Positions 42,387 through 49,964 of a stretch of 50,563 bases of DNA are shown piece after piece. The stretch comes from Dehalococcoidales bacterium (GTDB lineage: Bacteria; Chloroflexota; Dehalococcoidia; Dehalococcoidales; Fen-1064), in NCBI GenBank assembly GCA_020342155.1, contig CP070842.1, positions 2,024,823 through 2,075,385 of the forward strand, in the 5' to 3' direction. How positions within the stretch are numbered: position 1 is the stretch's first letter; each line of letters starts with the position of its first letter. The translations under genes and the position numbers were made by a program. The notes under the pieces were generated by a model, which was not told the origin of the DNA, made no database searches, and worked only from the letters and a program-made list of their open reading frames with translations.

Positions 42387-43976
42387 TTATTCCCCTTCGA
42401 TGTAGCTACTTTCAAGCCCCTCTTTCAATTCCTGGATAACCATGGGTAGCACTGGTAATAAATCGCTGGCTATCATGCCGGCATCACCGATATCTGCTCG
42501 GATCACCTCTCCGGCCTCGGCGTGGAGGTAGACACCACAGGCGGCCGCTTCTGCGGCTGCCAGTCCCTGTGCCCGCAGTCCGGCGATAACTCCGGCAAGG
42601 ACGTCACCGGTACCGGCTGATGCCAGTCCCGGGTTGGCCATCGGGCTGATGTGGCATTCACCGTCCGGCGTAGCGATGACAGAGTAGGCTCCTTTGAGGA
42701 CAACCGTCTTCCCCCACTCCCCGGCCATCCTTCTGGCGATACCTGTCCGGTTAGACTGGACTTCATTGGCAGAGATCCCCGCCAGCCGCGACATTTCCCC
42801 GGGGTGTGGTGTCAGTATCGCGTCGTCATGTAGCTTTTGCCACCAGTTAGGGATTGTAGCCAGTATATTGAGGGCGTCGGCGTCTACCACCAGTGGTAGC
42901 TGTGCCCGCTTGGGGCCAAGCAGTACGTTTTTAATGAAGTTTGCCACCGGCCGACTCTGTCCCACCCCGCACCCTATTTGCAGGACATCGTAGTTACCGA
43001 GCTCCTGCTGAATTTGCTTTGCTGCACCGGGGGAGACAATACCGGGCTTTGCTTCCGTCAGTGGCAGGTAGGTTGTCTCGGTGAGTTTAGTTGCCAGGAC
43101 AGGCTTGAGACGGTTTGGCGTAGCCAGGGTCACCAGTCCTGCCCCCACCCGTATCGCTCCCATGCAGGCCAGGTAGGCAGCCCCGATGTATTGATTGGAG
43201 CCGGAGACAACGAGGACACGACCGAAGGTACCCTTGTTGGCCAGAAACGGTCGTTCCGGAAGATTCGACGCCACCCAGTCGTCGGTGATAAGCTCAACGG
43301 ATATCTGCTCCGCCAGATACGAGGGGATACCGATATCCGCCACCGTTATCTGTCCTGCCCTTTCCGCACCGGAGGCATTGAACAGGCCTAGCTTGGGGAA
43401 TCCCAGCGTGATGGTATCATCTACATAGAGACACGCCGGGTCGGCACTGCCGCTGTCGGCATCGAATCCGGAGGGTACGTCCAGAGCGAAGGTGTGTAGC
43501 TCTGGGCGGTTGCTCTGGATATCGCTTACCATTCCCAGCGCCTGCTGAAAAATCCCTTCGAGATGGCGGTTCTGGCCGGTGCCGGTACCGAATATCGAAT
43601 CGATCACGGCACTGCACGATGATAGTAGCTCGGAGAGCTTGCCAAGGTTCTCGTCCTCGGTTACGTCCATGCAGGGAATATCACGCACCCGGACCAGCTT
43701 CAGGTTCGGGTCGTTATCCGGTCTCTGGGTGAGGAGGTAGACGCTAACTTTAGCGCCCCAGTCATGAAGGTAGCGGGCAGCTACCAGCCCATCGCCCCCG
43801 TTATTACCCGGCCCCACCATCACGAGGACGTGTTGCTGGTCGATGGCACCGAGTCTGAGCCTGACCTGCTCCGCCACCGCTTTGCCGGCGTTTTCCATGA
43901 GAATATCGGAAGGCAGGCCAATCTTGGCGCAGACCTCCTCTATCTGGCCCATCTCCTCAACAGTCACGACTTTCAT
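42387..43976 (-). CDS. nnr: Bifunctional NAD(P)H-hydrate epimerase / ADP-dependent dehydratase
   Basis: 529 aa fused repair enzyme for hydrated NAD(P)H. N-terminal YjeF epimerase domain: LPSDILMENAGKAVAEQV and VGPGNNGGDGLVAARYL; C-terminal YjeF/NnrD kinase-like dehydratase: GSNQYIGAAYLACMGAIRVG, LTPHPGEMSRLAG and MANPGLASAGTGDVLAGVIAG with the ADP-binding Asp. ATG at 43976 gives the standard MKVVTVEEM start; the open frame upstream is not family-like. First gene of the coaX-coaBC operon, with a promoter at 44018-44046. A short degenerate copy of residues near MENAGKA occurs at 49848-49890. Confidence 0.95.
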   Translation of the reverse strand: MKVVTVEEMGQIEEVCAKIGLPSDILMENAGKAVAEQVRLRLGAIDQQHVLVMVGPGNNGGDGLVAARYLHDWGAKVSVYLLTQRPDNDPNLKLVRVRDIPCMDVTEDENLGKLSELLSSCSAVIDSIFGTGTGQNRHLEGIFQQALGMVSDIQSNRPELHTFALDVPSGFDADSGSADPACLYVDDTITLGFPKLGLFNASGAERAGQITVADIGIPSYLAEQISVELITDDWVASNLPERPFLANKGTFGRVLVVSGSNQYIGAAYLACMGAIRVGAGLVTLATPNRLKPVLATKLTETTYLPLTEAKPGIVSPGAAKQIQQELGNYDVLQIGCGVGQSRPVANFIKNVLLGPKRAQLPLVVDADALNILATIPNWWQKLHDDAILTPHPGEMSRLAGISANEVQSNRTGIARRMAGEWGKTVVLKGAYSVIATPDGECHISPMANPGLASAGTGDVLAGVIAGLRAQGLAAAEAAACGVYLHAEAGEVIRADIGDAGMIASDLLPVLPMVIQELKEGLESSYIEGE

Positions 43977-44011
43977 AGCAGAACTCTTACCCGCACTATG
44001 AGCAGACTCAT

Positions 44012-44066
44012 GCTTGAAGTGTAGCAATTAGAAGGGTTGCGGTCAAGATACCAGGGAAAATATGGT
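44012..44066. repeat. Promoter-bearing repeat, copy A
   Basis: About 55 bp resembling 49005-49060, including an identical 18-base core (GGTTGCGGTCAAGATACC). It contains the nnr promoter on the minus strand and lies just before the plus-strand promoter of the 44.2 kb gene. Confidence 0.75.
44018..44046 (-). promoter_or_regulatory. Promoter of the nnr-coaX-coaBC operon
   Basis: On the minus strand: -35 TTGACC, 17 bp spacer, extended -10 TGC-TACACT. The same element with near-identical flanks drives the 48.8 kb thiolase. Confidence 0.65.
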
Positions 44067-44079
44067 TGAATTTAAGACA

Positions 44080-44108
44080 TTGACAGTGATGTACCCTGGA
44101 TGTACTAT
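44080..44108 (+). promoter_or_regulatory. Promoter of the 44.2 kb membrane protein gene
   Basis: -35 TTGACA, 17 bp spacer, -10 TACTAT, start near 44115. Confidence 0.6.
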
Positions 44109-44193
44109 TGGTGACATAGCAATTAGAACCGGGATGCCTCACCGCGAGTTGAAATGGAGAAATTCCGACTTAATAATGCTAGGTAGATAGGTA

Positions 44194-46614
44194 TTGCGTT
44201 CAGTCACAGAGACATCGAGAGATTCAACCACACAGGAGGAGAACCGTACACTGCCTTTTGTTGAAGGGCGGAACTGGTTCTGGATATTGCTGGGAGTCGG
44301 TGGGGTAGCGTTCACTGTAATTTTCCTGGAAATTATCCTCTATCAGGTCTTATCAATCTTTAGTGACTACGTCACTGCCAACTCCATAATCTCGATAGCT
44401 TTGTTGGGGGGAGCTATCGGCGGGCTGATTGGATTCTTCACTGCACACAGAGTCCCCTTTCCGACCATGATCGCAACTAGCCTACTACTACCAGTGTCTA
44501 TCCTCTCGATTCTTGGCTACTTAGTTACGCCAATGGACAACCTCTTTATCACCTCATTACTGATGATGGTCCCTTTTATTTGCGCCGGTGTAGTGATTTC
44601 TATCGTACTGGTGAGAATGGATTCTCACGTGGCGTACTTTGTCACATTACTAGGCTCGGGATTAGGGGCACTTCTTGTGAATATAACGTTGGGCAGTTTT
44701 CGTGAAGAGAACAGCCTGATATTTCTGGCGTCACTTACTTTTTTAATAGCGTGTTGTTTTATTGCTCCTTATCGAGTTGGCCAAGTACGGCGGGGGTTAA
44801 TGTATCTGGCTGTTTTTGGCATGTGGAGTGTTTTCATCCTTGGCATTCTAAACATGGGGTATGACTCGTTAAATATTGTAAGAACAAAGCTTATAAGAGG
44901 CGATCCTCAGGCAGAGGTCTTATTTTCCAGATCATCATATGTGGGCAGATATGACGTACTCCGAAGTACTCCGGATGCGACATTATTGAAATCATACGAA
45001 AACGGATACAGGAGTGATACAATCCGGAAACTGCCTACGGAAAATTATCAGATCGACCCGCGTCTCCCGAATTGCTTAATTGACAATCCCGATATTCTCA
45101 TCATTGGTCTTGCCGGCGACGGCATCACCAAGTCTGCAAAATTTCTGGGGGAGAACGTTTACGGGGTGGAAATCAACCCAGCCATTGTCAACTTACAGAC
45201 GAACGAACTGGTGGAATGGAATGGGAACAGCTACGAGGGTATAGACGTGTCCATAATGGATGGACGGAGTTATGTGGAACAAAGTGACCTTCAATTTGAC
45301 ATTATTACTCTATTGAACACGCATATGAATCGGGGATGGACTCGAGGGGGTAAGGGGCGCGAGCCGACCCCCGAATACCTGTTTACTTCCGAAGCGCTGC
45401 ACAGCTACCTGGACCATCTCACTGGTAATGGAATTGTGGTTGTAGAAGAACCGGTGTACACTCCCACGCGTGAGGTGCCGGTCTGGAAGCTGCTGTTTAC
45501 GATGCGCCAGGTCTTAATTGAAAGAGGTAACCCTCAACCCGAGCAGCACTTCTTTGTTTTTCAGTGGACAACCGTAAGCGGTGCAGATTACTTCCAGATT
45601 ATCATGAAGAAGACCCCTTTTACTGATGAAGAAGTCTCCAATTTGGTGCAGTGGCTTGATGATCTAGATAACATACTACAGATTGAAGCGGTCACAGGTT
45701 TCCGAATGGGGCCGATAAGAGCAAAAACGACCGTGCTTCATCTTCCGCATGAGCCATGTTATACTACTCTGTCTCAAGTATTACGTGGGGAGTCCAATAA
45801 GGATTTCCTAGCGGAACATAACATTCAAGCGATAACGGATGACCGCCCATTTATGTTTGACGTTGACCCGTCTCACTCTAATCTGAAGCAGTCATACGCC
45901 AATATTCTGTATATGGTGTTGCCACTAGTGCCACTTCTTCTCTGGTTCTTAAGTCGGCGCAGGGGAGCAATACTTGGTTTGCTCCCGCACATGTTCACGG
46001 TAGCTTTGACTGGTCTGGGCTATTTGCTCATAGAGATTGTATTAATCCAGCGTTACGAGCTATTTCTTGGTTCGCCTGTAGCGACTTTCTCAAGCGTTGT
46101 CGGAACATTGCTGATATTCTCCGGACTCGGGAGCTTGTGGAGCCGTCGTATTGGTAAAAAAGGCGTGTACTATTCGCTGGGTATCATCCTCCTGTTGCTT
46201 GTCCTGTACCAGTACGCGGCCCCATCATTCTTTTCTGTTACGGCACACCTCTCTTTACCGGTCAAGGTTACTCTGGGCGTGATAACAATAGCGCCCCTTG
46301 GTTTTTTTGCAGGAATCCCCTTTCCTTATGTGCTGAGGTCAGGCAAAGTTGAGGTCTCTGAATCCGTGGCTGCGATGCTCTATGCCCTGAATGCCGCTTT
46401 TATGGCGTTGGCCGTGCCTCTGGCGTTCAATACTTCTACCAACTGGGGATTTGCCATAACGTTCTTGATTGGCATATTCATATATCTCACCGTGTGGTTG
46501 CTATTGGTAGCAATACATGGACAGGGCGCGCGCAAGACAATCAGCTTGTCTGCCGCTGTGTTTATTATTCTAGTACTCGCTTCACCATGGTTGCCCGGTG
46601 TAATAGGCCAATAG
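44194..46614 (+). CDS. Large membrane protein with spermidine-synthase-like domain
   Basis: 806 aa from a TTG at 44194 (no better start; weak ribosome site). Five to six TM segments between residues 25 and 225, then a soluble Rossmann-type domain (about 265-540) with the glycine motif LIIGLAGDGITKSAKF, acidic end of beta-2 in VYGVEINPA, and IMDGRSYVEQSDLQFDIITLL, the layout of spermidine synthases and related aminopropyl- or methyltransferases. Another group of TM segments fills residues 570-800. Fusions of membrane segments with this domain occur in many bacteria without assigned function. The polyamine acidic residues cannot be confirmed by eye, so a non-polyamine substrate is possible. Confidence 0.75.
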   Translation: MRSVTETSRDSTTQEENRTLPFVEGRNWFWILLGVGGVAFTVIFLEIILYQVLSIFSDYVTANSIISIALLGGAIGGLIGFFTAHRVPFPTMIATSLLLPVSILSILGYLVTPMDNLFITSLLMMVPFICAGVVISIVLVRMDSHVAYFVTLLGSGLGALLVNITLGSFREENSLIFLASLTFLIACCFIAPYRVGQVRRGLMYLAVFGMWSVFILGILNMGYDSLNIVRTKLIRGDPQAEVLFSRSSYVGRYDVLRSTPDATLLKSYENGYRSDTIRKLPTENYQIDPRLPNCLIDNPDILIIGLAGDGITKSAKFLGENVYGVEINPAIVNLQTNELVEWNGNSYEGIDVSIMDGRSYVEQSDLQFDIITLLNTHMNRGWTRGGKGREPTPEYLFTSEALHSYLDHLTGNGIVVVEEPVYTPTREVPVWKLLFTMRQVLIERGNPQPEQHFFVFQWTTVSGADYFQIIMKKTPFTDEEVSNLVQWLDDLDNILQIEAVTGFRMGPIRAKTTVLHLPHEPCYTTLSQVLRGESNKDFLAEHNIQAITDDRPFMFDVDPSHSNLKQSYANILYMVLPLVPLLLWFLSRRRGAILGLLPHMFTVALTGLGYLLIEIVLIQRYELFLGSPVATFSSVVGTLLIFSGLGSLWSRRIGKKGVYYSLGIILLLLVLYQYAAPSFFSVTAHLSLPVKVTLGVITIAPLGFFAGIPFPYVLRSGKVEVSESVAAMLYALNAAFMALAVPLAFNTSTNWGFAITFLIGIFIYLTVWLLLVAIHGQGARKTISLSAAVFIILVLASPWLPGVIGQ

Positions 46615-46635
46615 CTCGTTAGCAATAATGTTAGC

Positions 46636-46659
46636 AACTCAAGGTTAGCCTTGCGAGTT
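46636..46659. repeat. Hairpin between convergent genes
   Basis: AACTCAAGG pairs with CCTT-GC-GAGTT (2-base bulge). It lacks a T tract, so terminator activity is uncertain. Confidence 0.35.
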
Positions 46660-46684
46660 TAGAGATTTACGGATAATCGGAATT

Positions 46685-47320
46685 TTAGTCACTAAGTGCG
46701 AATGGTGGATAAATATCAGTAGTCAACAAGAACGCATACGCCTCAACTCTTAAAGACCATCGATAGACGCCAACTATAAAATCGAACAGGCCCCTTGGGT
46801 AACGACCGGTAAACAGTATAGCGAACCAGGCAATAATGACACACACTATGACAGCAACCCATAGGAAGACCAGGACAAGGTAGTGTGGTATAGCCAATAA
46901 CCATTTTACTAGTGGCAACCCCGGACTCAGCTCATTTTTAGCATCAGGATATGGAATCTCAATGTGCACCGACTGCTCTTCGTCAGTCGATGGATATTCA
47001 TCAGTAAGCAGACAGAGATATGTTCCAACGCGAGCGCTGAACTTGGTTAGCGCCACATTCCAGTCAAACCACCACCTTGGATATTTATTCCTGAACAGGA
47101 TCATTAAAACAAGTGGTAGAAATAAGAGTCCAGACGCGGCATATTTGTAGACTTCACCATTTTCCCCTTCCCATTGCAAACTACCACTCGATATTAAACC
47201 TATGATGATAGCGATTGGAATAATAGTTAGAATCCTGAAAAAAGTTGTTAGTCTGTTGAGATTTCTATCCGGGTAGTCGATCGACAGCTTAACTGGATAC
47301 GTATTCGGAGTTTGTGGCAC
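46685..47320 (-). CDS. DUF4389-like membrane protein
   Basis: 211 aa from a GTG at 47320 placed seven bases after AGGAGG; the longer open frame has no ribosome site. Opens [30 protein letters not shown], a DUF4389 hallmark, with about four TM segments. [23 protein letters not shown] near the C-terminus is the second conserved block, and [11 protein letters not shown] the first. The family is of unknown function. An extended -10-like TGC-TATTAT lies upstream on the same strand (about 47359-47367). Confidence 0.75.
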   Translation of the reverse strand: MPQTPNTYPVKLSIDYPDRNLNRLTTFFRILTIIPIAIIIGLISSGSLQWEGENGEVYKYAASGLLFLPLVLMILFRNKYPRWWFDWNVALTKFSARVGTYLCLLTDEYPSTDEEQSVHIEIPYPDAKNELSPGLPLVKWLLAIPHYLVLVFLWVAVIVCVIIAWFAILFTGRYPRGLFDFIVGVYRWSLRVEAYAFLLTTDIYPPFALSD

Positions 47321-47448
47321 AATAGTACCTCCTGGTTGTAAGTTTAACTCGTGATAGAATAATAGCACAGATCTCAAGAACTAGAGGGCAACTGTTTACG
47401 AAGATAAAAAAGATTTAGCCCTGAGCGTAGAAGTTAGATATTGGTAAA

Positions 47449-47490
47449 GTCCGGCAAAGAGTACCTGAAAAAGTGCCTTCTTTGCCGGAC
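47449..47490 (-). terminator. Inverted repeat after the 48.8 kb thiolase gene
   Basis: Perfect 12 bp inverted repeat (GTCCGGCAAAGA / TCTTTGCCGGAC) with an 18-base loop, 10 bp after the stop codon. It lacks a long T run, so it may be a terminator, an mRNA 3' stabiliser or a protein site. Confidence 0.55.
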
Positions 47491-47499
47491 ATTGTCGCT

Positions 47500-48789
47500 C
47501 TATTTCGTAGCGTCGGGGTTCTCGAAGATAACGGTCATACCCTCTCCATCGCCACAGCACTGCGTGGCCATTCCATAACGTGTATTACTGCGCTTCAGTT
47601 CCTTGCAGACCGTCATCCACAGCCGGTTTCCGGTTGCGCAGATGGGATGGCCAATGCCTATGGAACCGCCGTTGACGTTCACCTTCTCTTCGGGCATTCC
47701 AAGCTCTCTCATGCTGGCGACAACCTGGCAGGCAAAGGCCTCGTTGAATTCAATACGGTCAATCTGCTCCATCTCAAGTCCGGCATGCTTTAGGGCCAGC
47801 GGTGTCGAAACGACGGGACCGACGCCCATAATCTGCTGTTTGCAGCCGCCATTCCCCCAGCCGATAACCCGTGCCAGGAAGTCAACTCCCAGCTTGAGGG
47901 CCATCTCCTCGGACATGATTAGCTGGGCTGTCACGCCACAGTTGGTCGGGCAGGAATTGCCGGCCGTAATCAGCAGGGGCCCGCCTTTATAACTCACGAT
48001 TCCCCTGACCGGGTTCAGGGCAGCCAACCCTTCCATGGTCGTGTTTGGTCTTAAACCCTCGTCGCGGTCAAGGATAACCATCGGGCCGACCTCATCCGGT
48101 ACCCAGTTCCCCTCATCGTCAAAGACCGGGTCCTCGACTTCGACAGGCAGGACCTCGTCCTTATAGATGCCGGCATCGTAGGCCTTGGCCAGCTTGTGCT
48201 GGCTCCGCATGGAAAAAGCATCGATTTCCTCACGGCTCAGGTCGTACATCTCGCAGACGTTCTGGCCGGTCTGTGTCATCGAGGCCATCGGAGAGTCCAG
48301 AATGTAGTCCGGGATGGGTACCGAGAAGTAGTCGAAATGGTTCGCGGGCATGTCACGCTGTTCTTTGGTCCGCTCCCCCATTTTCGGGTTAAAGCCATCT
48401 CTGCGGGTCATCTCCATGCGTGGCATACCGCCACCCATTGCCCTCCCCATTCGCTCGACACCGACGGAGATACCGCAATCATACTCGTCAAGCATGATGG
48501 CCATGCTGATACGCTGCGCAGTTTCCTGGCTGGTGGCGCAGGCCCGTTCACTTGAGAAGTCGGTCATCTCCTGGGGTAATCCGGCGAGATGAACAACACC
48601 GCGCCCCAGATTGCCACCGATACCCACGTCTTCGATCATGGTCGGCTTGACCTTGGGGTTCCGCTCCAGAAGAGCTCTGATGAGGTAGGCACCCAGGTCA
48701 TCCATCCGCGCCGCTTCGAGTTTGCCGCGTCCGCCCTTGGTAAAAGCCGTCCGAACGCCATCAACAACAACTGCATTTCTTAGTCTCAT
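47500..48789 (-). CDS. Thiolase family protein, FadA/FadI-like
   Basis: 429 aa. MRLRNAVVVDGVRTAFTKGGRGKLEAARMDDL is the classical thiolase start. The nucleophile is in RACATSQETA (Cys84; usual CxSG is changed to CATS), with NEAFACQVVAS, GIGHPICATG (His) and CCGDGEGMTV (second Cys). All catalytic positions are present. Distinct in sequence from the 29.3 kb thiolase, closer to trifunctional-complex or SCP-2-like members by eye. Its leader is about 215 nt from a promoter at 49012-49040 that duplicates the nnr promoter. Probably part of fatty-acid or aromatic acyl-CoA breakdown. Confidence 0.9.
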   Translation of the reverse strand: MRLRNAVVVDGVRTAFTKGGRGKLEAARMDDLGAYLIRALLERNPKVKPTMIEDVGIGGNLGRGVVHLAGLPQEMTDFSSERACATSQETAQRISMAIMLDEYDCGISVGVERMGRAMGGGMPRMEMTRRDGFNPKMGERTKEQRDMPANHFDYFSVPIPDYILDSPMASMTQTGQNVCEMYDLSREEIDAFSMRSQHKLAKAYDAGIYKDEVLPVEVEDPVFDDEGNWVPDEVGPMVILDRDEGLRPNTTMEGLAALNPVRGIVSYKGGPLLITAGNSCPTNCGVTAQLIMSEEMALKLGVDFLARVIGWGNGGCKQQIMGVGPVVSTPLALKHAGLEMEQIDRIEFNEAFACQVVASMRELGMPEEKVNVNGGSIGIGHPICATGNRLWMTVCKELKRSNTRYGMATQCCGDGEGMTVIFENPDATK

Positions 48790-49004
48790 ACTAACTCCTC
48801 ACTATATGTATTCCGTGTGTGGTATTTGCATATTCTTGTTAAGGACACTTTCTTTAATTTCGTGAATCTCAACTCCTTTCTATCAATCAGCCTACCGCTT
48901 GTGAGCCGGACTACGTTAAGCCCGGATACATGTGTTGAGATAATTCTACACCAACTGTCGAGAACAGGGCAAGGTACGGCCCCTGATGAGCTTTGACGTG
49001 GCTA

Positions 49005-49060
49005 TTGTTGAAGAGTATTAATTGGACTGGTTGCGGTCAAGATACCGGGGAGAATAAGGT
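49005..49060. repeat. Promoter-bearing repeat, copy B
   Basis: Partner of 44012-44066: identical 18-base core with similar flanks over about 50 bp. The minus strand carries the thiolase promoter. Confidence 0.75.
49012..49040 (-). promoter_or_regulatory. Promoter of the 48.8 kb thiolase gene
   Basis: On the minus strand: -35 TTGACC, 17 bp spacer, -10 TACTCT, the same arrangement as the nnr promoter. Confidence 0.6.
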
Positions 49061-49066
49061 CAGATT

Positions 49067-49098
49067 GGTGGTACTTTTTAGTACCACCTTGTTTTATT
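49067..49098 (+). terminator. Rho-independent terminator with no obvious gene upstream
   Basis: Perfect 9 bp stem (GGTGGTACT / AGTACCACC), TTTT loop, then TTGTTTTATT. The nearest plus-strand promoter-like pair is TTGACG-N17-TATTAA at 48993-49021, which would give an RNA of about 70 nt. Confidence 0.65.
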
Positions 49099-49196
49099 AA
49101 TGGTGAGGAGCTCGTTTACAAATATGTCTGTAATTGAAAAGCAAGGAAATGTACTATTACTAATTTCTTATAGAACATACTATCTTATTGGGATAT

Positions 49197-49224
49197 TTGA
49201 CGTTATAGATATAGGGATTAATAT
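49197..49224 (+). promoter_or_regulatory. Promoter candidate before the small secreted protein genes
   Basis: TTGACG, 16 bp, TAATAT; predicted start near 49231. If used, the AGGAGG at 49225-49230 would lie before the transcript. Confidence 0.35.
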
Positions 49225-49295
49225 AGGAGGGATATAGACATGTAAAAAATAGAGGCCAGCCATAGTATAGACCTAATAAGAAAGGATTTTGGATT

Positions 49296-49514
49296 GTGAG
49301 TAAGGTAGTTAAGGTATTATCCATGGCATTGGTATTAACAGTTATGCTAACATTTTTAGTTACTGGCGCTGTTTTAGCACATAATGGCGATGGGCCCGGG
49401 GATGGCACCGGTAACTATGCTGATTGTCCCGATGATTGTGGTGATTGTAATGACTGTGACCACGAACCCCATGATTATGATGGACCGGGTCCTCATCCTC
49501 ATCTGGACCATTAA
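49296..49514 (+). CDS. Small secreted Cys/Asp/His-rich protein
   Basis: 72 aa from a GTG at 49296, nine bases after AAAGGA. A signal peptide (VVKVLSMALVLTVMLTFLV) ends near AVLA at residues 25-28. The mature part of about 44 residues is Gly/Asp/His/Pro-rich, with Cys44, 48, 51 and 54 as C-x3-C-x2-C-x2-C and five His and many Asp after it, suggesting metal binding outside the cell. I recognise no family. A second tiny secreted protein gene follows 82 bp downstream with the same kind of ribosome site, and a terminator closes the unit. Confidence 0.65.
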   Translation: MSKVVKVLSMALVLTVMLTFLVTGAVLAHNGDGPGDGTGNYADCPDDCGDCNDCDHEPHDYDGPGPHPHLDH

Positions 49515-49596
49515 ATAATCGCCGAAGAATAAGCTGAAAGCTGTTTCATAATCAAGCGATTTATCGAGAATAGGAATCGTAGAAAGGACAAGGGAA

Positions 49597-49764
49597 ATTA
49601 AGAAAGCAGTTACAATCGGGTTCCTTACGCTGGTTGTCATACTTAATTTATGTCTGGCGGTGACTCCTGCATTCGCAGACCCTGGTGATGAACACCGTAG
49701 CAACCATGCGGGGGAAGAAGGTGAAGGCGCTGTAGAAACACACCAAAACAGGATTAATAACTAG
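49597..49764 (+). CDS. Second tiny secreted protein, apparent ATT start
   Basis: 55 codons from ATT at 49597, eight bases after AGAAAGGA, to TAG. No ATG, GTG or TTG lies in this frame between the upstream stop (49549) and the signal peptide. KKAVTIGFLTLVVILNLCLAV is an obvious signal peptide with a cleavage site after PAFA; the mature part of about 30 residues is acidic and hydrophilic and lacks Cys. Either ATT is a true, weakly used start, as known for infC, or the start codon is mutated or misread. The resemblance of ribosome site and layout to the gene at 49296 supports a real gene. Confidence 0.5.
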   Translation: MKKAVTIGFLTLVVILNLCLAVTPAFADPGDEHRSNHAGEEGEGAVETHQNRINN

Positions 49765-49796
49765 TCCTTCACTTATAGATAATTACATAGAGAACG

Positions 49797-49838
49797 GAGT
49801 GGAAGCCAAGTCCCGGCCTGGCTTCCACTCTATTTTAT
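49797..49838 (+). terminator. Rho-independent terminator after the small secreted protein genes
   Basis: Perfect 12 bp stem GAGTGGAAGCCA / TGGCTTCCACTC with a 10-base loop, then TATTTTATCC. Confidence 0.75.
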
Positions 49839-49847
49839 CCTGTATTC

Positions 49848-49890
49848 CGCTTTACCGGCGTTTTCCATGAGGATAACGGAGGGCACGGCC
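49848..49890 (-). pseudogene. Fragment resembling the nnr epimerase domain
   Basis: Matches 43878-43919 of nnr at about 36 of 42 positions with one indel. On the minus strand the frame reads VPSVILMENAGKA where nnr has LPSDILMENAGKA, then reaches a stop soon after. No larger part of nnr is nearby. Confidence 0.6.
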
Positions 49891-49964
49891 CTTTCGGAAG
49901 GTAAGAATTGGCTTATGCTATAGCCCATGCTATAGATAGATAGATTAGAATCATAACAATATAT

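Larger units (their letters stand above)
48790..49295. other. Intergenic region with duplicated promoter and terminator hairpin
   Basis: About 500 bp without a credible gene. From left: AT-rich leader of the thiolase (48790-49005), promoter repeat copy B (49005-49060), a strong plus-strand hairpin with a T tract (49067-49098), then AT-rich DNA up to the small secreted protein gene, including AGGAGG followed by ATG-TAA at 49240. Confidence 0.6.
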
